A stretch of 64,000 nucleotides of DNA from Clostridiaceae bacterium (lineage in GTDB: Bacteria; Bacillota; Clostridia; Tissierellales; Sporanaerobacteraceae): assembly GCA_019391515.1 (NCBI GenBank), contig JAHXQP010000020.1:62001-126000 (forward strand), read 5' to 3'. Below, in pieces: positions 55,987-64,000 of this stretch (positions within the stretch are counted from its first letter, which is position 1; each line of letters begins with the position of its first letter). A program made the position numbers and the translations under genes. The notes beneath the pieces were generated by a model that made no database searches, had not been told where the DNA came from, and saw only the letters and a list, made by a program, of their open reading frames with translations.

Positions 55987-57534
55987 TTGAAAACAAATGT
56001 TGCGACAGAAAAACAAAATGAAGTAAAAGGTTTTTTAAAAAATGTTGAGAAAATTGGAAATGCACTACCTCATCCAGTTATGATCTTTATAATTTTGAGT
56101 ATTGCTATTATTTTAGTATCTGCAATTGTAGCTGCAACTGGAGTATCTGTTACCTACTTTGATGCTAAAGCTGGAGAAGAAGTAACTAAAAAAGCAGTTT
56201 CCCTTTTAAATGCAGAGGGTTTGTGTTATATTTTTAATAATGCAACTACTAATTTTACAGGTTTTGCACCATTAGGTACAGTTTTAGTAGTTATGCTTGG
56301 TGTAGGTGTAGCAGAGTGGTCTGGACTTATAAATACATCATTAAAAAGATTGTTAACAGATGTAAATCCTAGATTATTAACAGCGGTAGTTGTTTTCACA
56401 GGTATTATATCAAATATTGCTTCAGATGCTGGTTATGTTGTTGTTATACCTTTGGGGGCTATTATATTCGCAGGAGCAGGACGTCATCCTATTGCAGGAC
56501 TTGCAGCAGCTTTTGCAGGAGTATCTGCAGGTTTTTCTGCCAATCTTATTTTAGGAACAACAGATCCATTGTTGGCGGGTATTACAAATGAAGCTTTAAA
56601 AAGCGTAGGTATAGATTATCAAATCACATCTACCGCCAATTGGTATTTTATGATGGCTTCTACACTATTATTGACAGTTTTAGGAACATTTGTAACGGAA
56701 AAAATAGTAGAGAAAAACCTTGGTTCCTATACTGGGGACTATGTTCCAGATAAGGCAGAGGTAACCCCTCTTGAAAAGAAAGCACTTAGAAATGCTGGAA
56801 TTGCACTTTTAATATTTGTAATTTTATCGGGATTTTTAATGTTTCCTAAAAATGCAATATTTAGGGAACTAGATGAAAGTACTGGTAAAATGACTCTGGA
56901 TAATTTTATGAACAATGGACTTCTTCCATTGATACTATTACTATTTATAGTTCCTGGTATTGTTTTTGGAAAAACTATTGGGAAAATTAAAAATGGTAAG
57001 GATATTGTAGTTGCGATGACTAGTGGAATGGAAAGTATGGGTGGATATTTGGTATTAGCATTTTTTGCATCTCAATTTGTTAACTATTTTAGCTATACTA
57101 ATCTTGGTGCTATTATTTCTTACAAGGGTGCTGAATTGTTAAAAAGTATAGGGTTTACTGGTTTGCCTCTTGTAATATCTTTTATCATAATTTCAGCTTT
57201 TTTAAATCTATTTATGGGTTCTGCATCAGCAAAATGGGCTATCATGGCTCCAATATTTATACCTATGATGATGGAGTTGGGACTTTCACCAGAATTAACC
57301 CAGGTTGCATATAGGATAGGGGATTCAACTACCAATATCATAACACCACTTATGGCTTATTTTCCTATGATAGTTGTATTTGCTAAAAGATATGATAAAG
57401 AAAGTGGACTTGGAACATTGATTTCTACTATGGTACCTTATTCAATGGTGTTTTTATTAGGTTGGACTGCTCTAATGATAATGTGGTATTTCCTAGGACT
57501 TCCACTTGGACCAGGAGCATATATTCATGTATAG
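55987..57534 (+). CDS. AbgT-family transporter
   Basis: A 515-residue membrane protein with about eleven to twelve segments and a cytoplasmic N-terminal stretch. NALPHPVMIFIILSIAIIL near the start, NIASDAGYVVVIPLGAIIF, the NLILGTTDPLLAGIT loop and GDSTTNIITPLMAYFP are typical of AbgT transporters. Members import p-aminobenzoyl-glutamate or export sulfonamides and related compounds; substrate here is unknown. TTG 55987 follows AAAGGAGG. It is monocistronic, with a terminator downstream. Confidence 0.9.
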   Translation: MKTNVATEKQNEVKGFLKNVEKIGNALPHPVMIFIILSIAIILVSAIVAATGVSVTYFDAKAGEEVTKKAVSLLNAEGLCYIFNNATTNFTGFAPLGTVLVVMLGVGVAEWSGLINTSLKRLLTDVNPRLLTAVVVFTGIISNIASDAGYVVVIPLGAIIFAGAGRHPIAGLAAAFAGVSAGFSANLILGTTDPLLAGITNEALKSVGIDYQITSTANWYFMMASTLLLTVLGTFVTEKIVEKNLGSYTGDYVPDKAEVTPLEKKALRNAGIALLIFVILSGFLMFPKNAIFRELDESTGKMTLDNFMNNGLLPLILLLFIVPGIVFGKTIGKIKNGKDIVVAMTSGMESMGGYLVLAFFASQFVNYFSYTNLGAIISYKGAELLKSIGFTGLPLVISFIIISAFLNLFMGSASAKWAIMAPIFIPMMMELGLSPELTQVAYRIGDSTTNIITPLMAYFPMIVVFAKRYDKESGLGTLISTMVPYSMVFLLGWTALMIMWYFLGLPLGPGAYIHV

Positions 57535-57547
57535 TTTAATCAATTGG

Positions 57548-57579
57548 AAAGATGAGGATTTTAAATTCTCATCTTTTTT
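57548..57579 (+). terminator. Terminator of the AbgT-family gene
   Basis: AAAGATGAG pairs with CTCATCTTT, followed by T residues. Starts 14 nt after the stop. Confidence 0.88.
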
Positions 57580-57633
57580 ATAGTACTAGTTTGACATAAT
57601 CATAAGATAATCACATATAGCCTTAATGGGGTC

Positions 57634-57662
57634 TTGATTTATATATATATATCTGTTATAAT
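57634..57662 (+). promoter_or_regulatory. Promoter of the leuS T-box
   Basis: TTGATT (57634-57639) and TATAAT (57657-57662) are 17 nt apart, and TG one base before the -10 makes it an extended -10 promoter. One of the best sigma-A promoters in the window. Confidence 0.8.
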
Positions 57663-57711
57663 ACACTCTAAATTAGATTTTATTATATTATTTTAAATTA
57701 TATATATTTAA

Positions 57712-57938
57712 CTGTGAAGGGAAGTAGTAGGCTTTAAGTTTCTTATAGAGAGCTGTCAGTTGGTGGAAGACAGTAGAAATACTGCTGAACTCGTCCCTGA
57801 GTTGTTAAAGTGAAACATATTAGCTTTAACCGGTAAAAGAACCGTTATTTCTCAGAGTGGATAGATTTTTTCTATCAATTAGTGTGGTACCGCGGAACAA
57901 AGCCTTTCGTCTCTAGTGGAGAGAGAGGCTTTTTTATT
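57712..57938 (+). promoter_or_regulatory. T-box riboswitch of leuS, specifier CUC (Leu)
   Basis: Stem I contains AGAGAGCTGTC, GTTGGTGGAA and GACAG; the specifier CTC is at 57790-57792 in TGAACTCGTCCCTGAG. The T-box GTGTGGTACCGCGG is at about 57882-57895, and the terminator AAGCCTTTCGTCTCT with AGAGAGAGGCTT and a T run ends near 57938. With the promoter it explains the 430-bp gap before leuS. Confidence 0.95.
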
Positions 57939-57966
57939 TTCTATAAAACAGTAGGAGGGAATTATA

Positions 57967-60378
57967 GTGATGGAATATGAACCGAAAAAAATTGAGAAAA
58001 AGTGGCAGGACATATGGGATGAAAAAGAAGTTTTTAAAACTAGTGAAGATAAGACAAAACCAAAATTTTATGCATTAATAGAGTTTCCTTATCCTTCAGG
58101 ACAAGGGCTTCACGTAGGTCATCCAAGACCTTATACAGCGTTAGATGTAGTTTCTAGGAAAAGGAGATTTCAAGGATATAATGTATTATATCCTATGGGT
58201 TGGGATGCTTTTGGACTTCCAACAGAAAATTTTGCTATACAACATAAGATACATCCTAAGACAGTTACTGAAAATAATGTAGCGAAATTTAAAGAACAGC
58301 TTAAATCAATAGGATTTTCTTTTGACTGGTCAAAGGAAATAAATACTACAGATCCATCTTATTATAAATGGACACAGTGGATATTTTTAGAAATGTTTAA
58401 AAGAGGTCTTGCTTATAAAAAAGAAATGCCTATAAATTGGTGTACATCTTGTAAGGTAGGATTAGCAAATGAAGAGGTAGTAAATGGAACTTGTGAAAGA
58501 TGTAATGGAGAAGTTGTTAGAAAAGTAAAGAATCAATGGATGTTAAAAATCACTGAATATGCAGATAGATTAATTAATGATTTAGATACAGTTGACTATA
58601 TAGAGAGAATAAAAACTCAACAGATAAATTGGATTGGTAGATCTGAAGGAATGGAAGTAGATTTTCAAATTGCAGGAAAAGAAGATTCATTAAGGGTATT
58701 TACTACTAGACCAGATACATTGTTTGGTGCAACATATATGGTTATTGCTGCTGAACATCCATTAATAGAAAAGTACAATGATATTATAGAAAATATGGAT
58801 GAAATTAAAGAATATCAGGAAATGGCTACTAAGAAGTCAGATTTTGAAAGAACTGAATTGAATAAAGATAAAACAGGTGTTGAAATTAAAGGATTGAAAG
58901 CAATAAATCCAGCTAATGGGAAAGAAATACCTATTTGGGTATCAGACTATGTACTTATGAGTTATGGAACGGGTGCTATAATGGCAGTGCCTGCCCATGA
59001 TAGTAGGGACTGGGAGTTTGCTAAAAAGTTCAATCTTCAAATAGTAGAAGTAGTTGAAGGTGGAGATGTAGAAAAAGAAGCCTATACTGATACACAAACT
59101 GGCAAAATAGTAAATTCTGATTTTATAAATGGCCTAGAGGTAAAAGAAGCTATAAAAAAGATAAGTAATTGGTTGGAGGAAAAAGAACTAGGCAAAAAGA
59201 AAGTTAATTATAAATTAAGGGACTGGGTGTTTTCACGTCAAAGATATTGGGGAGAACCTATACCACTAATTCATTGTGAAAAATGTGGCTGGGTTCCAGT
59301 GCCAGAAGATGAACTTCCTGTTATGTTGCCTGAGGTAGAAAATTATGAACCTACACATAACGGTGAATCACCTCTTGCAAATATGGAAGATTGGGTGAAT
59401 ACAAAATGTCCAAAATGTGGAGGAGATGCTAAAAGAGAAACAGATACTATGCCACAATGGGCAGGATCTTCTTGGTATTTCTTAAGATATGTAGATCCTC
59501 ATAATAGTGAAGGGATAGCTAGTAAAGAAGAATTGGATTATTGGCTTCCAGTAGATTGGTACAATGGTGGAATGGAGCATACTACCCTTCATTTACTTTA
59601 TTCAAGATTTTGGCATAAGTTTTTATATGATATAGGGGTAGTTTCCTGTCCAGAACCATATAATAAAAGAACCGCTCATGGTATGATATTAGGTGGAAAT
59701 AATGAAAAAATGTCAAAGTCTAGAGGAAATGTTATAAATCCAGATGATATAGTAAATGAATATGGTGGAGATACATTGAGAACCTATGAAATGTTTATAG
59801 GGGATTTTGAAAAGAGTGTTCCTTGGTCTGAAAATGGAGTTAAAGGATGTAGAAGGTTTTTAGAGAGGGTATGGAGACTTCAAGATATAATTGTAGATGG
59901 TAATGGTTATTCAAAAAAATTAGAAACTAGTATCCATAAGACTATAAAAAAGGTAACAGAAGACTATGAAACATTGAAATTTAATACTGCTATTGCAGCT
60001 TTAATGTCTTTATTAAATGAATTTAATGACGCAGGAGAGATAAATAAAGAAGAATTAAAAACTTATCTAATACTTTTAAATCCAGTAGCACCACATATTA
60101 CTGAAGAAATTTGGGAAAATGTAGGTTTAGGTGGAATGCTACATGAAGCTATTTGGCCAAAATGGGATGAAGATAAGTTGGTAGAGGATGTAGTTGAAAT
60201 TGCTATCCAAGTTAATGGAAAAGTTAGAGGTAGGGAAAAAATAGCTATAGATGAACCTAAAGAAAGTGTGAGAGATAAGGTGCTAGAAAATGCTGGAGTA
60301 AAGAAATTTATTGGAGATAAAAAAATAGTTAAAGAAATATATATTCCAGGTAAGATATATAATATAGTAGCTAAATAA
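57967..60378 (+). CDS. leuS: Leucyl-tRNA synthetase
   Basis: An 803-residue class Ia synthetase. The HIGH motif is HVGH (49-52), the CP1 editing domain carries [14 protein letters not shown], and KMSKS is at 581-585; an anticodon-binding domain and short C-terminal domain follow. Length and layout match bacterial LeuRS. GTG 57967 has AGGAGG 8 nt upstream; the ATG at 57970 is an equally possible start and changes only one residue. Confidence 0.96.
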   Translation: MMEYEPKKIEKKWQDIWDEKEVFKTSEDKTKPKFYALIEFPYPSGQGLHVGHPRPYTALDVVSRKRRFQGYNVLYPMGWDAFGLPTENFAIQHKIHPKTVTENNVAKFKEQLKSIGFSFDWSKEINTTDPSYYKWTQWIFLEMFKRGLAYKKEMPINWCTSCKVGLANEEVVNGTCERCNGEVVRKVKNQWMLKITEYADRLINDLDTVDYIERIKTQQINWIGRSEGMEVDFQIAGKEDSLRVFTTRPDTLFGATYMVIAAEHPLIEKYNDIIENMDEIKEYQEMATKKSDFERTELNKDKTGVEIKGLKAINPANGKEIPIWVSDYVLMSYGTGAIMAVPAHDSRDWEFAKKFNLQIVEVVEGGDVEKEAYTDTQTGKIVNSDFINGLEVKEAIKKISNWLEEKELGKKKVNYKLRDWVFSRQRYWGEPIPLIHCEKCGWVPVPEDELPVMLPEVENYEPTHNGESPLANMEDWVNTKCPKCGGDAKRETDTMPQWAGSSWYFLRYVDPHNSEGIASKEELDYWLPVDWYNGGMEHTTLHLLYSRFWHKFLYDIGVVSCPEPYNKRTAHGMILGGNNEKMSKSRGNVINPDDIVNEYGGDTLRTYEMFIGDFEKSVPWSENGVKGCRRFLERVWRLQDIIVDGNGYSKKLETSIHKTIKKVTEDYETLKFNTAIAALMSLLNEFNDAGEINKEELKTYLILLNPVAPHITEEIWENVGLGGMLHEAIWPKWDEDKLVEDVVEIAIQVNGKVRGREKIAIDEPKESVRDKVLENAGVKKFIGDKKIVKEIYIPGKIYNIVAK

Positions 60379-60382
60379 TTAG

Positions 60383-60406
60383 ACAAGGGAGGTTTTCCTC
60401 CCTTGT
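60383..60406 (+). terminator. Hairpin after leuS
   Basis: ACAAGGGAGG and CCTCCCTTGT pair perfectly around TTTT. There is no T run after it, so termination may be incomplete and degV could be read through. Confidence 0.7.
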
Positions 60407-60428
60407 ACTTGAATTTAGGAGGAAATAA

Positions 60429-61256
60429 ATGAATAAAATAAAAATAATTACAGATAGTACTAGTTATATAGATAAAGATTATGCATTAGAAAAGGATATT
60501 TCTATTATACCCTTAAGTTATACTTTTGAGGGAGAAATCTATAAAGAAGGGTTTACAGGTGAATTCGATGATTTTTTTAAAAGATTAAGTAAATCAAAAG
60601 ATTTTCCTGTAACATCACAACCAGCTACAGGAGATTTTCTTAAAGAGTATGAAGAAGCTTTAAAAAAATATGATGAAATAATAGTTTTAACTATATCTTC
60701 TAAATTAAGTGGTACATATAATAATGCATTATTGGCTAGAAGCATGTCAGAAGAAGATAGAATATTTGTAGTAGATTCTAAACAAGCTGCTTCTAATTTA
60801 AAAGCATTAGTCGAAGCTGCTATAGATATGATTGAAAGTGGAAAAAGTAGAGAAGAAATAATTGCACATATAGTAGAAAAAGAAAGAAGAATGGCTATTT
60901 ATTTTACAGTAGGAACACTAGAATACTTAAAAAGGGGAGGGAGATTAGGCGCTATTAGTAGTATTATAGGTTCAGTTTTAAATATTAAACCAGTTATAGC
61001 TCTTAGGGATGGAGAATTAGGATTACTTGAAAAAACTAGAGGGAAAAATAAAGCTGTAAAAAAGATAATTGAAACGATACCTTCTGATGTGAAAAGAATA
61101 GGTGTTTGTCATATATTAAATTATGATGAAGCTGTTAGCTTAAAAGAAAAATTAATTGAAAAATTTCCTGAAGCTTTAATTACAATAGATGAACTAGGGC
61201 CCATAGTAGGTGCTCATTTAGGATCAAAAACTATAGGAGTTTGTTACAGTTATTGA
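60429..61256 (+). CDS. DegV family fatty-acid-binding protein
   Basis: A 275-residue two-domain EDD-fold protein. IITDSTSYI at the N-terminus, PVTSQPATGDFL, LSSKLSGTYNNA-like ISSKLSGTYNNA and GTLEYLKRGGRLGA are DegV signatures. Homologues bind long-chain fatty acids and, as FakB, present them to a fatty-acid kinase for phospholipid synthesis; no fakA is adjacent. ATG follows TTAGGAGG. Confidence 0.92.
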   Translation: MNKIKIITDSTSYIDKDYALEKDISIIPLSYTFEGEIYKEGFTGEFDDFFKRLSKSKDFPVTSQPATGDFLKEYEEALKKYDEIIVLTISSKLSGTYNNALLARSMSEEDRIFVVDSKQAASNLKALVEAAIDMIESGKSREEIIAHIVEKERRMAIYFTVGTLEYLKRGGRLGAISSIIGSVLNIKPVIALRDGELGLLEKTRGKNKAVKKIIETIPSDVKRIGVCHILNYDEAVSLKEKLIEKFPEALITIDELGPIVGAHLGSKTIGVCYSY

Positions 61257-61264
61257 TAAACATA

Positions 61265-61292
61265 TTTCAAAATTCCAAAACTATGTTATAAT
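61265..61292 (+). promoter_or_regulatory. Promoter of the SDR threonine dehydrogenase gene
   Basis: TTTCAA (61265-61270) and TATAAT (61287-61292), spacer 16 nt. The gene starts 48 nt downstream. Confidence 0.5.
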
Positions 61293-61339
61293 GAAATGGG
61301 AAATAAGTATAAAAAACCTATTTTTTGGAGGTGTGTTTA

Positions 61340-62296
61340 ATGAGTAAAATTTTAGTTACAGGAGCTCTTGGACAAATAGGCTCTGAACTCACTATGGAAC
61401 TAAGGAGTATACACGGTAATGACAATGTTATAGCTAGTAGTAGGAGAAAAAAAGAGGGACAAGAAAGAGTGATTGAATCTGGTCCTTTTGAAGTAGTAGA
61501 TGTGACAGAAGGAGAAAAACTAGCTGATATAGTTAAAAAACACAAGGTTGATACTATAGTCCATTTGGCGGCAATCTTATCAGCTGTAGGTGAAGAAAAA
61601 CCTAATCAAGCATGGAATATCAATATGAACGGACTTTATAATGTTCTAGAAATAGGTAGACAAGAGAATTGCTCAATATTTACACCAAGCTCTATTGCAG
61701 CTTTTGGACCATCTACACCAAAAGATAAAACACCTCAAGATACTATTCAAAGGCCAGAGACTATGTATGGTGTAACTAAAGTTGCAGGAGAAGTTTTATG
61801 TGATTATTATTTTAAAAAATTTGGTGTAGATACAAGAGGAGTACGTTTTCCAGGACTTATATCACATGAAACATTACCAGGTGGTGGAACAACAGACTAT
61901 GCAGTACATATCTACTATGATGCACTAAAACATGGAAGATACACTTCTTTTATAAAGGAAGGAACTTATATGGATATGATGTATATGCCAGATGCTATTG
62001 ATGCTATAATTCAATTAATGCAAGCAGATTCAGATAAGCTTATTCATAGAAATGCTTTCAATGTTACTGCAATGAGTTTTGAACCAGAAGATATAGCAGC
62101 TGAAATCAAAAAACACATACCTGAATTTGAAATGGACTATGATGTAGATCCAGTAAGGCAAGCTATAGCAGAATCTTGGCCAAATTCTCTTGATGATAGT
62201 GCAGCAAGAGAAGAATGGGGTTGGAATCCTAAATATGATTTAGCTAAAATGACTGAAGATATGTTGGAAAAATTAAAAATAAAATTAAATAAATAG
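61340..62296 (+). CDS. SDR-type L-threonine 3-dehydrogenase (NAD-dependent epimerase fold)
   Basis: A 318-residue extended SDR. TGALGQIGSE (7-16) is the NAD loop and Y143-xxx-K147 the catalytic pair, with TPSSIAAFGPSTP providing the Ser/Thr. GTYMDMMYMPDAIDA and the C-terminal WPNSLDDSAAREEWGW match the short-chain threonine dehydrogenase class rather than the zinc-dependent one. It would oxidise threonine to 2-amino-3-ketobutyrate, giving glycine and acetyl-CoA. ATG 61340 follows GGAGGTG. No kbl is adjacent. A terminator follows. Confidence 0.82.
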   Translation: MSKILVTGALGQIGSELTMELRSIHGNDNVIASSRRKKEGQERVIESGPFEVVDVTEGEKLADIVKKHKVDTIVHLAAILSAVGEEKPNQAWNINMNGLYNVLEIGRQENCSIFTPSSIAAFGPSTPKDKTPQDTIQRPETMYGVTKVAGEVLCDYYFKKFGVDTRGVRFPGLISHETLPGGGTTDYAVHIYYDALKHGRYTSFIKEGTYMDMMYMPDAIDAIIQLMQADSDKLIHRNAFNVTAMSFEPEDIAAEIKKHIPEFEMDYDVDPVRQAIAESWPNSLDDSAAREEWGWNPKYDLAKMTEDMLEKLKIKLNK

Positions 62297-62308
62297 AAAT
62301 ACCTATAT

Positions 62309-62340
62309 AAAAAGCCTTCTGTGCATGCAGAAGGCTTTTT
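62309..62340 (+). terminator. Terminator of the threonine dehydrogenase gene
   Basis: AAAAAGCCTTCTG and CAGAAGGCTTTTT are exact inverse repeats around TGCATG, ending in a T run. The A run before it permits function on both strands. Confidence 0.93.
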
Positions 62341-62357
62341 ATATTTTTTGAAAAAGT

Positions 62358-62395
62358 TTGACTTTTTAATATAACTTTATTATATAAAGTTATAT
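62358..62395 (+). promoter_or_regulatory. Promoter overlapped by an 11-bp inverted repeat, upstream of the Cys/His-rich gene
   Basis: TTGACT (62358-62363) and TATATA (62381-62386) are 17 nt apart. ATATAACTTTA (62369-62379) and TAAAGTTATAT (62385-62395) are exact inverse repeats overlapping the spacer and -10, as an operator would. The rest of the 320-bp gap to 62618 is AT-rich, and I see no other element or reading frame there. Confidence 0.45.
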
Positions 62396-62617
62396 GTTGA
62401 TAGTAAGAAGGATTTTTCCAATTAGTAAAAAAATATATATGAAGAATTATAATAAAGTTTAGTATTCTTGAATTCTCTAATAAAATTGTAGTAAAAATAC
62501 TTAATATAATCACAAAATTATAGCTTTTAGAATAGATTGTTATTAGGAAAAGGAAAAAATCAATATAAGACTTTAAGATAAATAAAAATAGAGTTATTAA
62601 GAAAGGAGATTCATATT

Positions 62618-63187
62618 ATGACTAAAGTTTATTATTATAATCCAAACAAATGTTGTCACAAACATGATCATCATTATGAAAAACCTCATAAATGTGATTG
62701 TCAAAAAACACCAAGAAAAGATTGTAAGCCTGAAAAAATAGATTTTAACTGTAAAGAAGTATGCGGTGCAGTAAATGTACCATTTATAAACTTAGCTACC
62801 ACAGCTCCAGTACCAACTACTATAGGAAGTATTTCAGTAGATTTGAGATGTTTTGATAAACCAGAAGTAAAATTAGATTTTTCTGCTATAGCAAATCTTA
62901 ATTTAACTACTGCTACTGATTTCACATTAACATTTAGAGTATTTAAACAGTGTGATAATGGGCAAGAAGTAGAAATAGATACAGTTACTATTCCAAATAC
63001 TGTTGGAATTACTGAAGCGACTGTTGTTTCTCTTCCAATATCATTCAGTGTATGTGATGAGGATTTTTGTCCTAGAAAATGTTGCACTTATAGAATAACA
63101 GTGGAAGGAACATCTACTGCAGCTATAACAGGTTCATTTAATATAAGTAAAGGAGTAATTTCTACACTAGTAAGTGAAGAATGTTAA
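62618..63187 (+). CDS. Cys/His-rich, coat-like protein (DUF4489-like)
   Basis: A 189-residue protein. The first ~50 residues are rich in Cys, His, Lys and Tyr (CCHKHDHHYEKPHKCDCQ), a possible metal-binding or cross-linking tail. The rest is a Thr/Val-rich beta domain resembling DUF4489-type proteins of clostridia, with a Cys cluster CDEDFCPRKCC near the end and a terminal Cys. Such composition is common in spore coat and exosporium proteins, and the genome clearly sporulates, but this assignment is inference. ATG follows AAAGGAG. No signal peptide or membrane helix. It stands alone between a possible operator/promoter and a strong terminator. Confidence 0.6.
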   Translation: MTKVYYYNPNKCCHKHDHHYEKPHKCDCQKTPRKDCKPEKIDFNCKEVCGAVNVPFINLATTAPVPTTIGSISVDLRCFDKPEVKLDFSAIANLNLTTATDFTLTFRVFKQCDNGQEVEIDTVTIPNTVGITEATVVSLPISFSVCDEDFCPRKCCTYRITVEGTSTAAITGSFNISKGVISTLVSEEC

Positions 63188-63218
63188 AATAGTAATTTAT
63201 ATAGTATAGCTTGATAAT

Positions 63219-63257
63219 AAAAACTCCTTTCTAGTATTTAGCTAGAAAGGAGTTTTT
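63219..63257 (+). terminator. Terminator of the coat-like gene
   Basis: AAAAACTCCTTTCTAG and CTAGAAAGGAGTTTTT are exact inverse repeats around TATTTAG. Confidence 0.93.
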
Positions 63258-63286
63258 GCTAATCTTACATCAAAGAGGTGATACAA

Positions 63287-63568
63287 TTGAGTAAAGAAAA
63301 ATATTATATATGCCAATTAGCTTCAAAAAATTATGCAATACAAGTAATGTATATATTAGAGAATTTAGGATACACAAGATTTAAACTCATATCTACACCT
63401 TCACAGATAAAAAGGGGCTGTAATTATTCAATTAAATTTAAGGATATAGAGGATTTAAAGATTATTATAAAAGAAGTAAATAAATTAAATATAGAGATTA
63501 AAGAGGTATATAGTGTAGAGCGAATAAATGGCAAAAGAATTGCTAAAAAACTAAGATATTTTATTTAA
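63287..63568 (+). CDS. Small DUF3343-like protein
   Basis: About 93 residues, alpha/beta, with LASKNYAIQVMYILENLGY, the pattern STPSQIKRGCNYSIKF (Pro then Gly-Cys) and a C-terminal helix. This resembles DUF3343 (putative Se/S carrier-like) proteins, in which the Gly-Cys segment is conserved. TTG 63287 is chosen because AGAGGTG lies at 63274-63280; the GTG at 63278 is inside that site. The last 8 bases overlap the 3' end of the gene on the other strand. Assignment is moderate; function unknown. Confidence 0.55.
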   Translation: MSKEKYYICQLASKNYAIQVMYILENLGYTRFKLISTPSQIKRGCNYSIKFKDIEDLKIIIKEVNKLNIEIKEVYSVERINGKRIAKKLRYFI

Positions 63569-64000
63569 AATTAAAAAAACTTTTTTTAGATTTTTGTTTA
63601 TCTATATCGTTTATTTTTTCTTTAATTATATTTATTTCACTTAGTATATTATCAGATATAGTAAAGATTTCTTGAGAAGTCTTTTTTATTTCTGATATAG
63701 TTTTTTTTAATTCTGTAAATTCATTTTTATCAACAAAATTTAATTCATTTTGTTGTAGTTTAGTTGTCTTATTATTTGAATGCATTGTACTCTCTTTATA
63801 AAATTCATCTCCATTGAAAAATAATGATATGTTTTCATCGATGATTCCATAAATATAATGAATTTTGTTATTAGAATATTTTTTTTGAATATTAGAAGAG
63901 TACTTTATAAACCATATAGGTAAATCACTTAACTTTGTTTTATTAGTAAATCTCCAAGATTCACCATAGTTTATTGAATTTAAGTATCCTATTTCATTAT
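63561..64000 (-). CDS. Hypothetical protein with C-terminal coiled coil, partial
   Basis: The frame read on the - strand is open from 64000 to the stop at 63561, at least 145 residues, so the start is outside the window. The visible part has an N-terminal segment rich in Tyr, Asn, Ile and Trp (GESWRFTNKTKLSDLPIW) and a C-terminal helical, Lys/Glu-rich region with heptad-like Ile/Leu spacing ending KKSFFNFK. An in-frame ATG at 63785 is probably internal, because coding-like sequence continues upstream of it. I do not recognise the family. Convergent and overlapping by 8 bp with the DUF3343-like gene. Confidence 0.55.
   Translation of the reverse strand, partial: NEIGYLNSINYGESWRFTNKTKLSDLPIWFIKYSSNIQKKYSNNKIHYIYGIIDENISLFFNGDEFYKESTMHSNNKTTKLQQNELNFVDKNEFTELKKTISEIKKTSQEIFTISDNILSEINIIKEKINDIDKQKSKKSFFNFK

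Noticed and set aside
62244-62513. 89-codon - strand frame over the threonine dehydrogenase terminator
   Set aside because: It reads through a strong bidirectional hairpin and the promoter/inverted repeat; Ile/Phe/Tyr-rich translation reflects AT content.
63561-63785. A stand-alone 74-residue gene on the - strand starting with ATG at 63785
   Set aside because: The same frame stays open to 64000 with coding-like composition, so the ATG is probably internal to a larger gene cut by the window edge.

Overview
This window is strongly AT-rich chromosomal DNA of an anaerobic, spore-forming Firmicute, most likely a Tissierellia or clostridial amino-acid fermenter related to Tissierella, Sporanaerobacter or Acetoanaerobium. 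The evidence is the complete oxidative ornithine fermentation operon (ord-ortA-ortB-oraS-oraE-reactivase-orr), the spoIIGA-sigE-sigG block behind ftsAZ, a meso-diaminopimelate type MurE, three T-box riboswitches and the low GC content. Nearly all genes are on the + strand, apart from ychF and one ABC-transporter operon. The species assignment is inference.

Layout. 1-1059: end of a nucleobase permease and a phosphoribosyltransferase. 1126-7506: a type I restriction-modification system (hsdR, hsdM, hsdS) inserted between perfect 77-bp direct repeats. 7548-8642: ychF on the - strand. 8737-12233: phosphate transporter pstSCAB behind a four-repeat Pho box. 12331-16311: YhcN-type sporulation lipoprotein, two M16 peptidase homologues, lgt. 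16526-35912: the division and cell wall (dcw) cluster, from four MraZ-type operator repeats and mraZ through rsmH, ftsL, a PASTA penicillin-binding protein, murE, mraY, murD, ftsW/spoVE, murG, murA, ftsQ, two DUF881 genes, sbp, ftsA and ftsZ, then spoIIGA, sigE and sigG. 35978-38985 (- strand): a TrpXYZ-like ABC transporter under a T-box whose specifier reads as UUC (Phe). 39123-43160: YlmC/YmxH, nrdR, pgeF and a PhoP/PhoR pair. 43173-52714: a RocR-like sigma-54 activator, its probable enhancer palindrome, a sigma-54 promoter and the ornithine operon. 52736-62296: rarA, asnS (T-box, Asn), an AbgT transporter, leuS (T-box, Leu), degV and an SDR threonine dehydrogenase. 62618-64000: a Cys/His-rich coat-like protein, a DUF3343-like protein and a gene running off the window.

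How the parts relate. The PhoP/PhoR pair at 40739-43160 is the obvious candidate to read the Pho box at 8737-8775. The sigma-54 activator lies directly upstream of the ornithine operon with palindrome and -24/-12 promoter between them. The dcw block passes without a strand change into the mother-cell and forespore sigma genes. The best candidates for something new are the 77-bp duplication around the restriction system, which also supplies the last codons of HsdS; the apparent Phe specifier on a Trp-type transporter; and the operator-like inverted repeat over a promoter upstream of the coat-like gene. I saw no CRISPR array, tRNA, rRNA, transposase or prophage gene.
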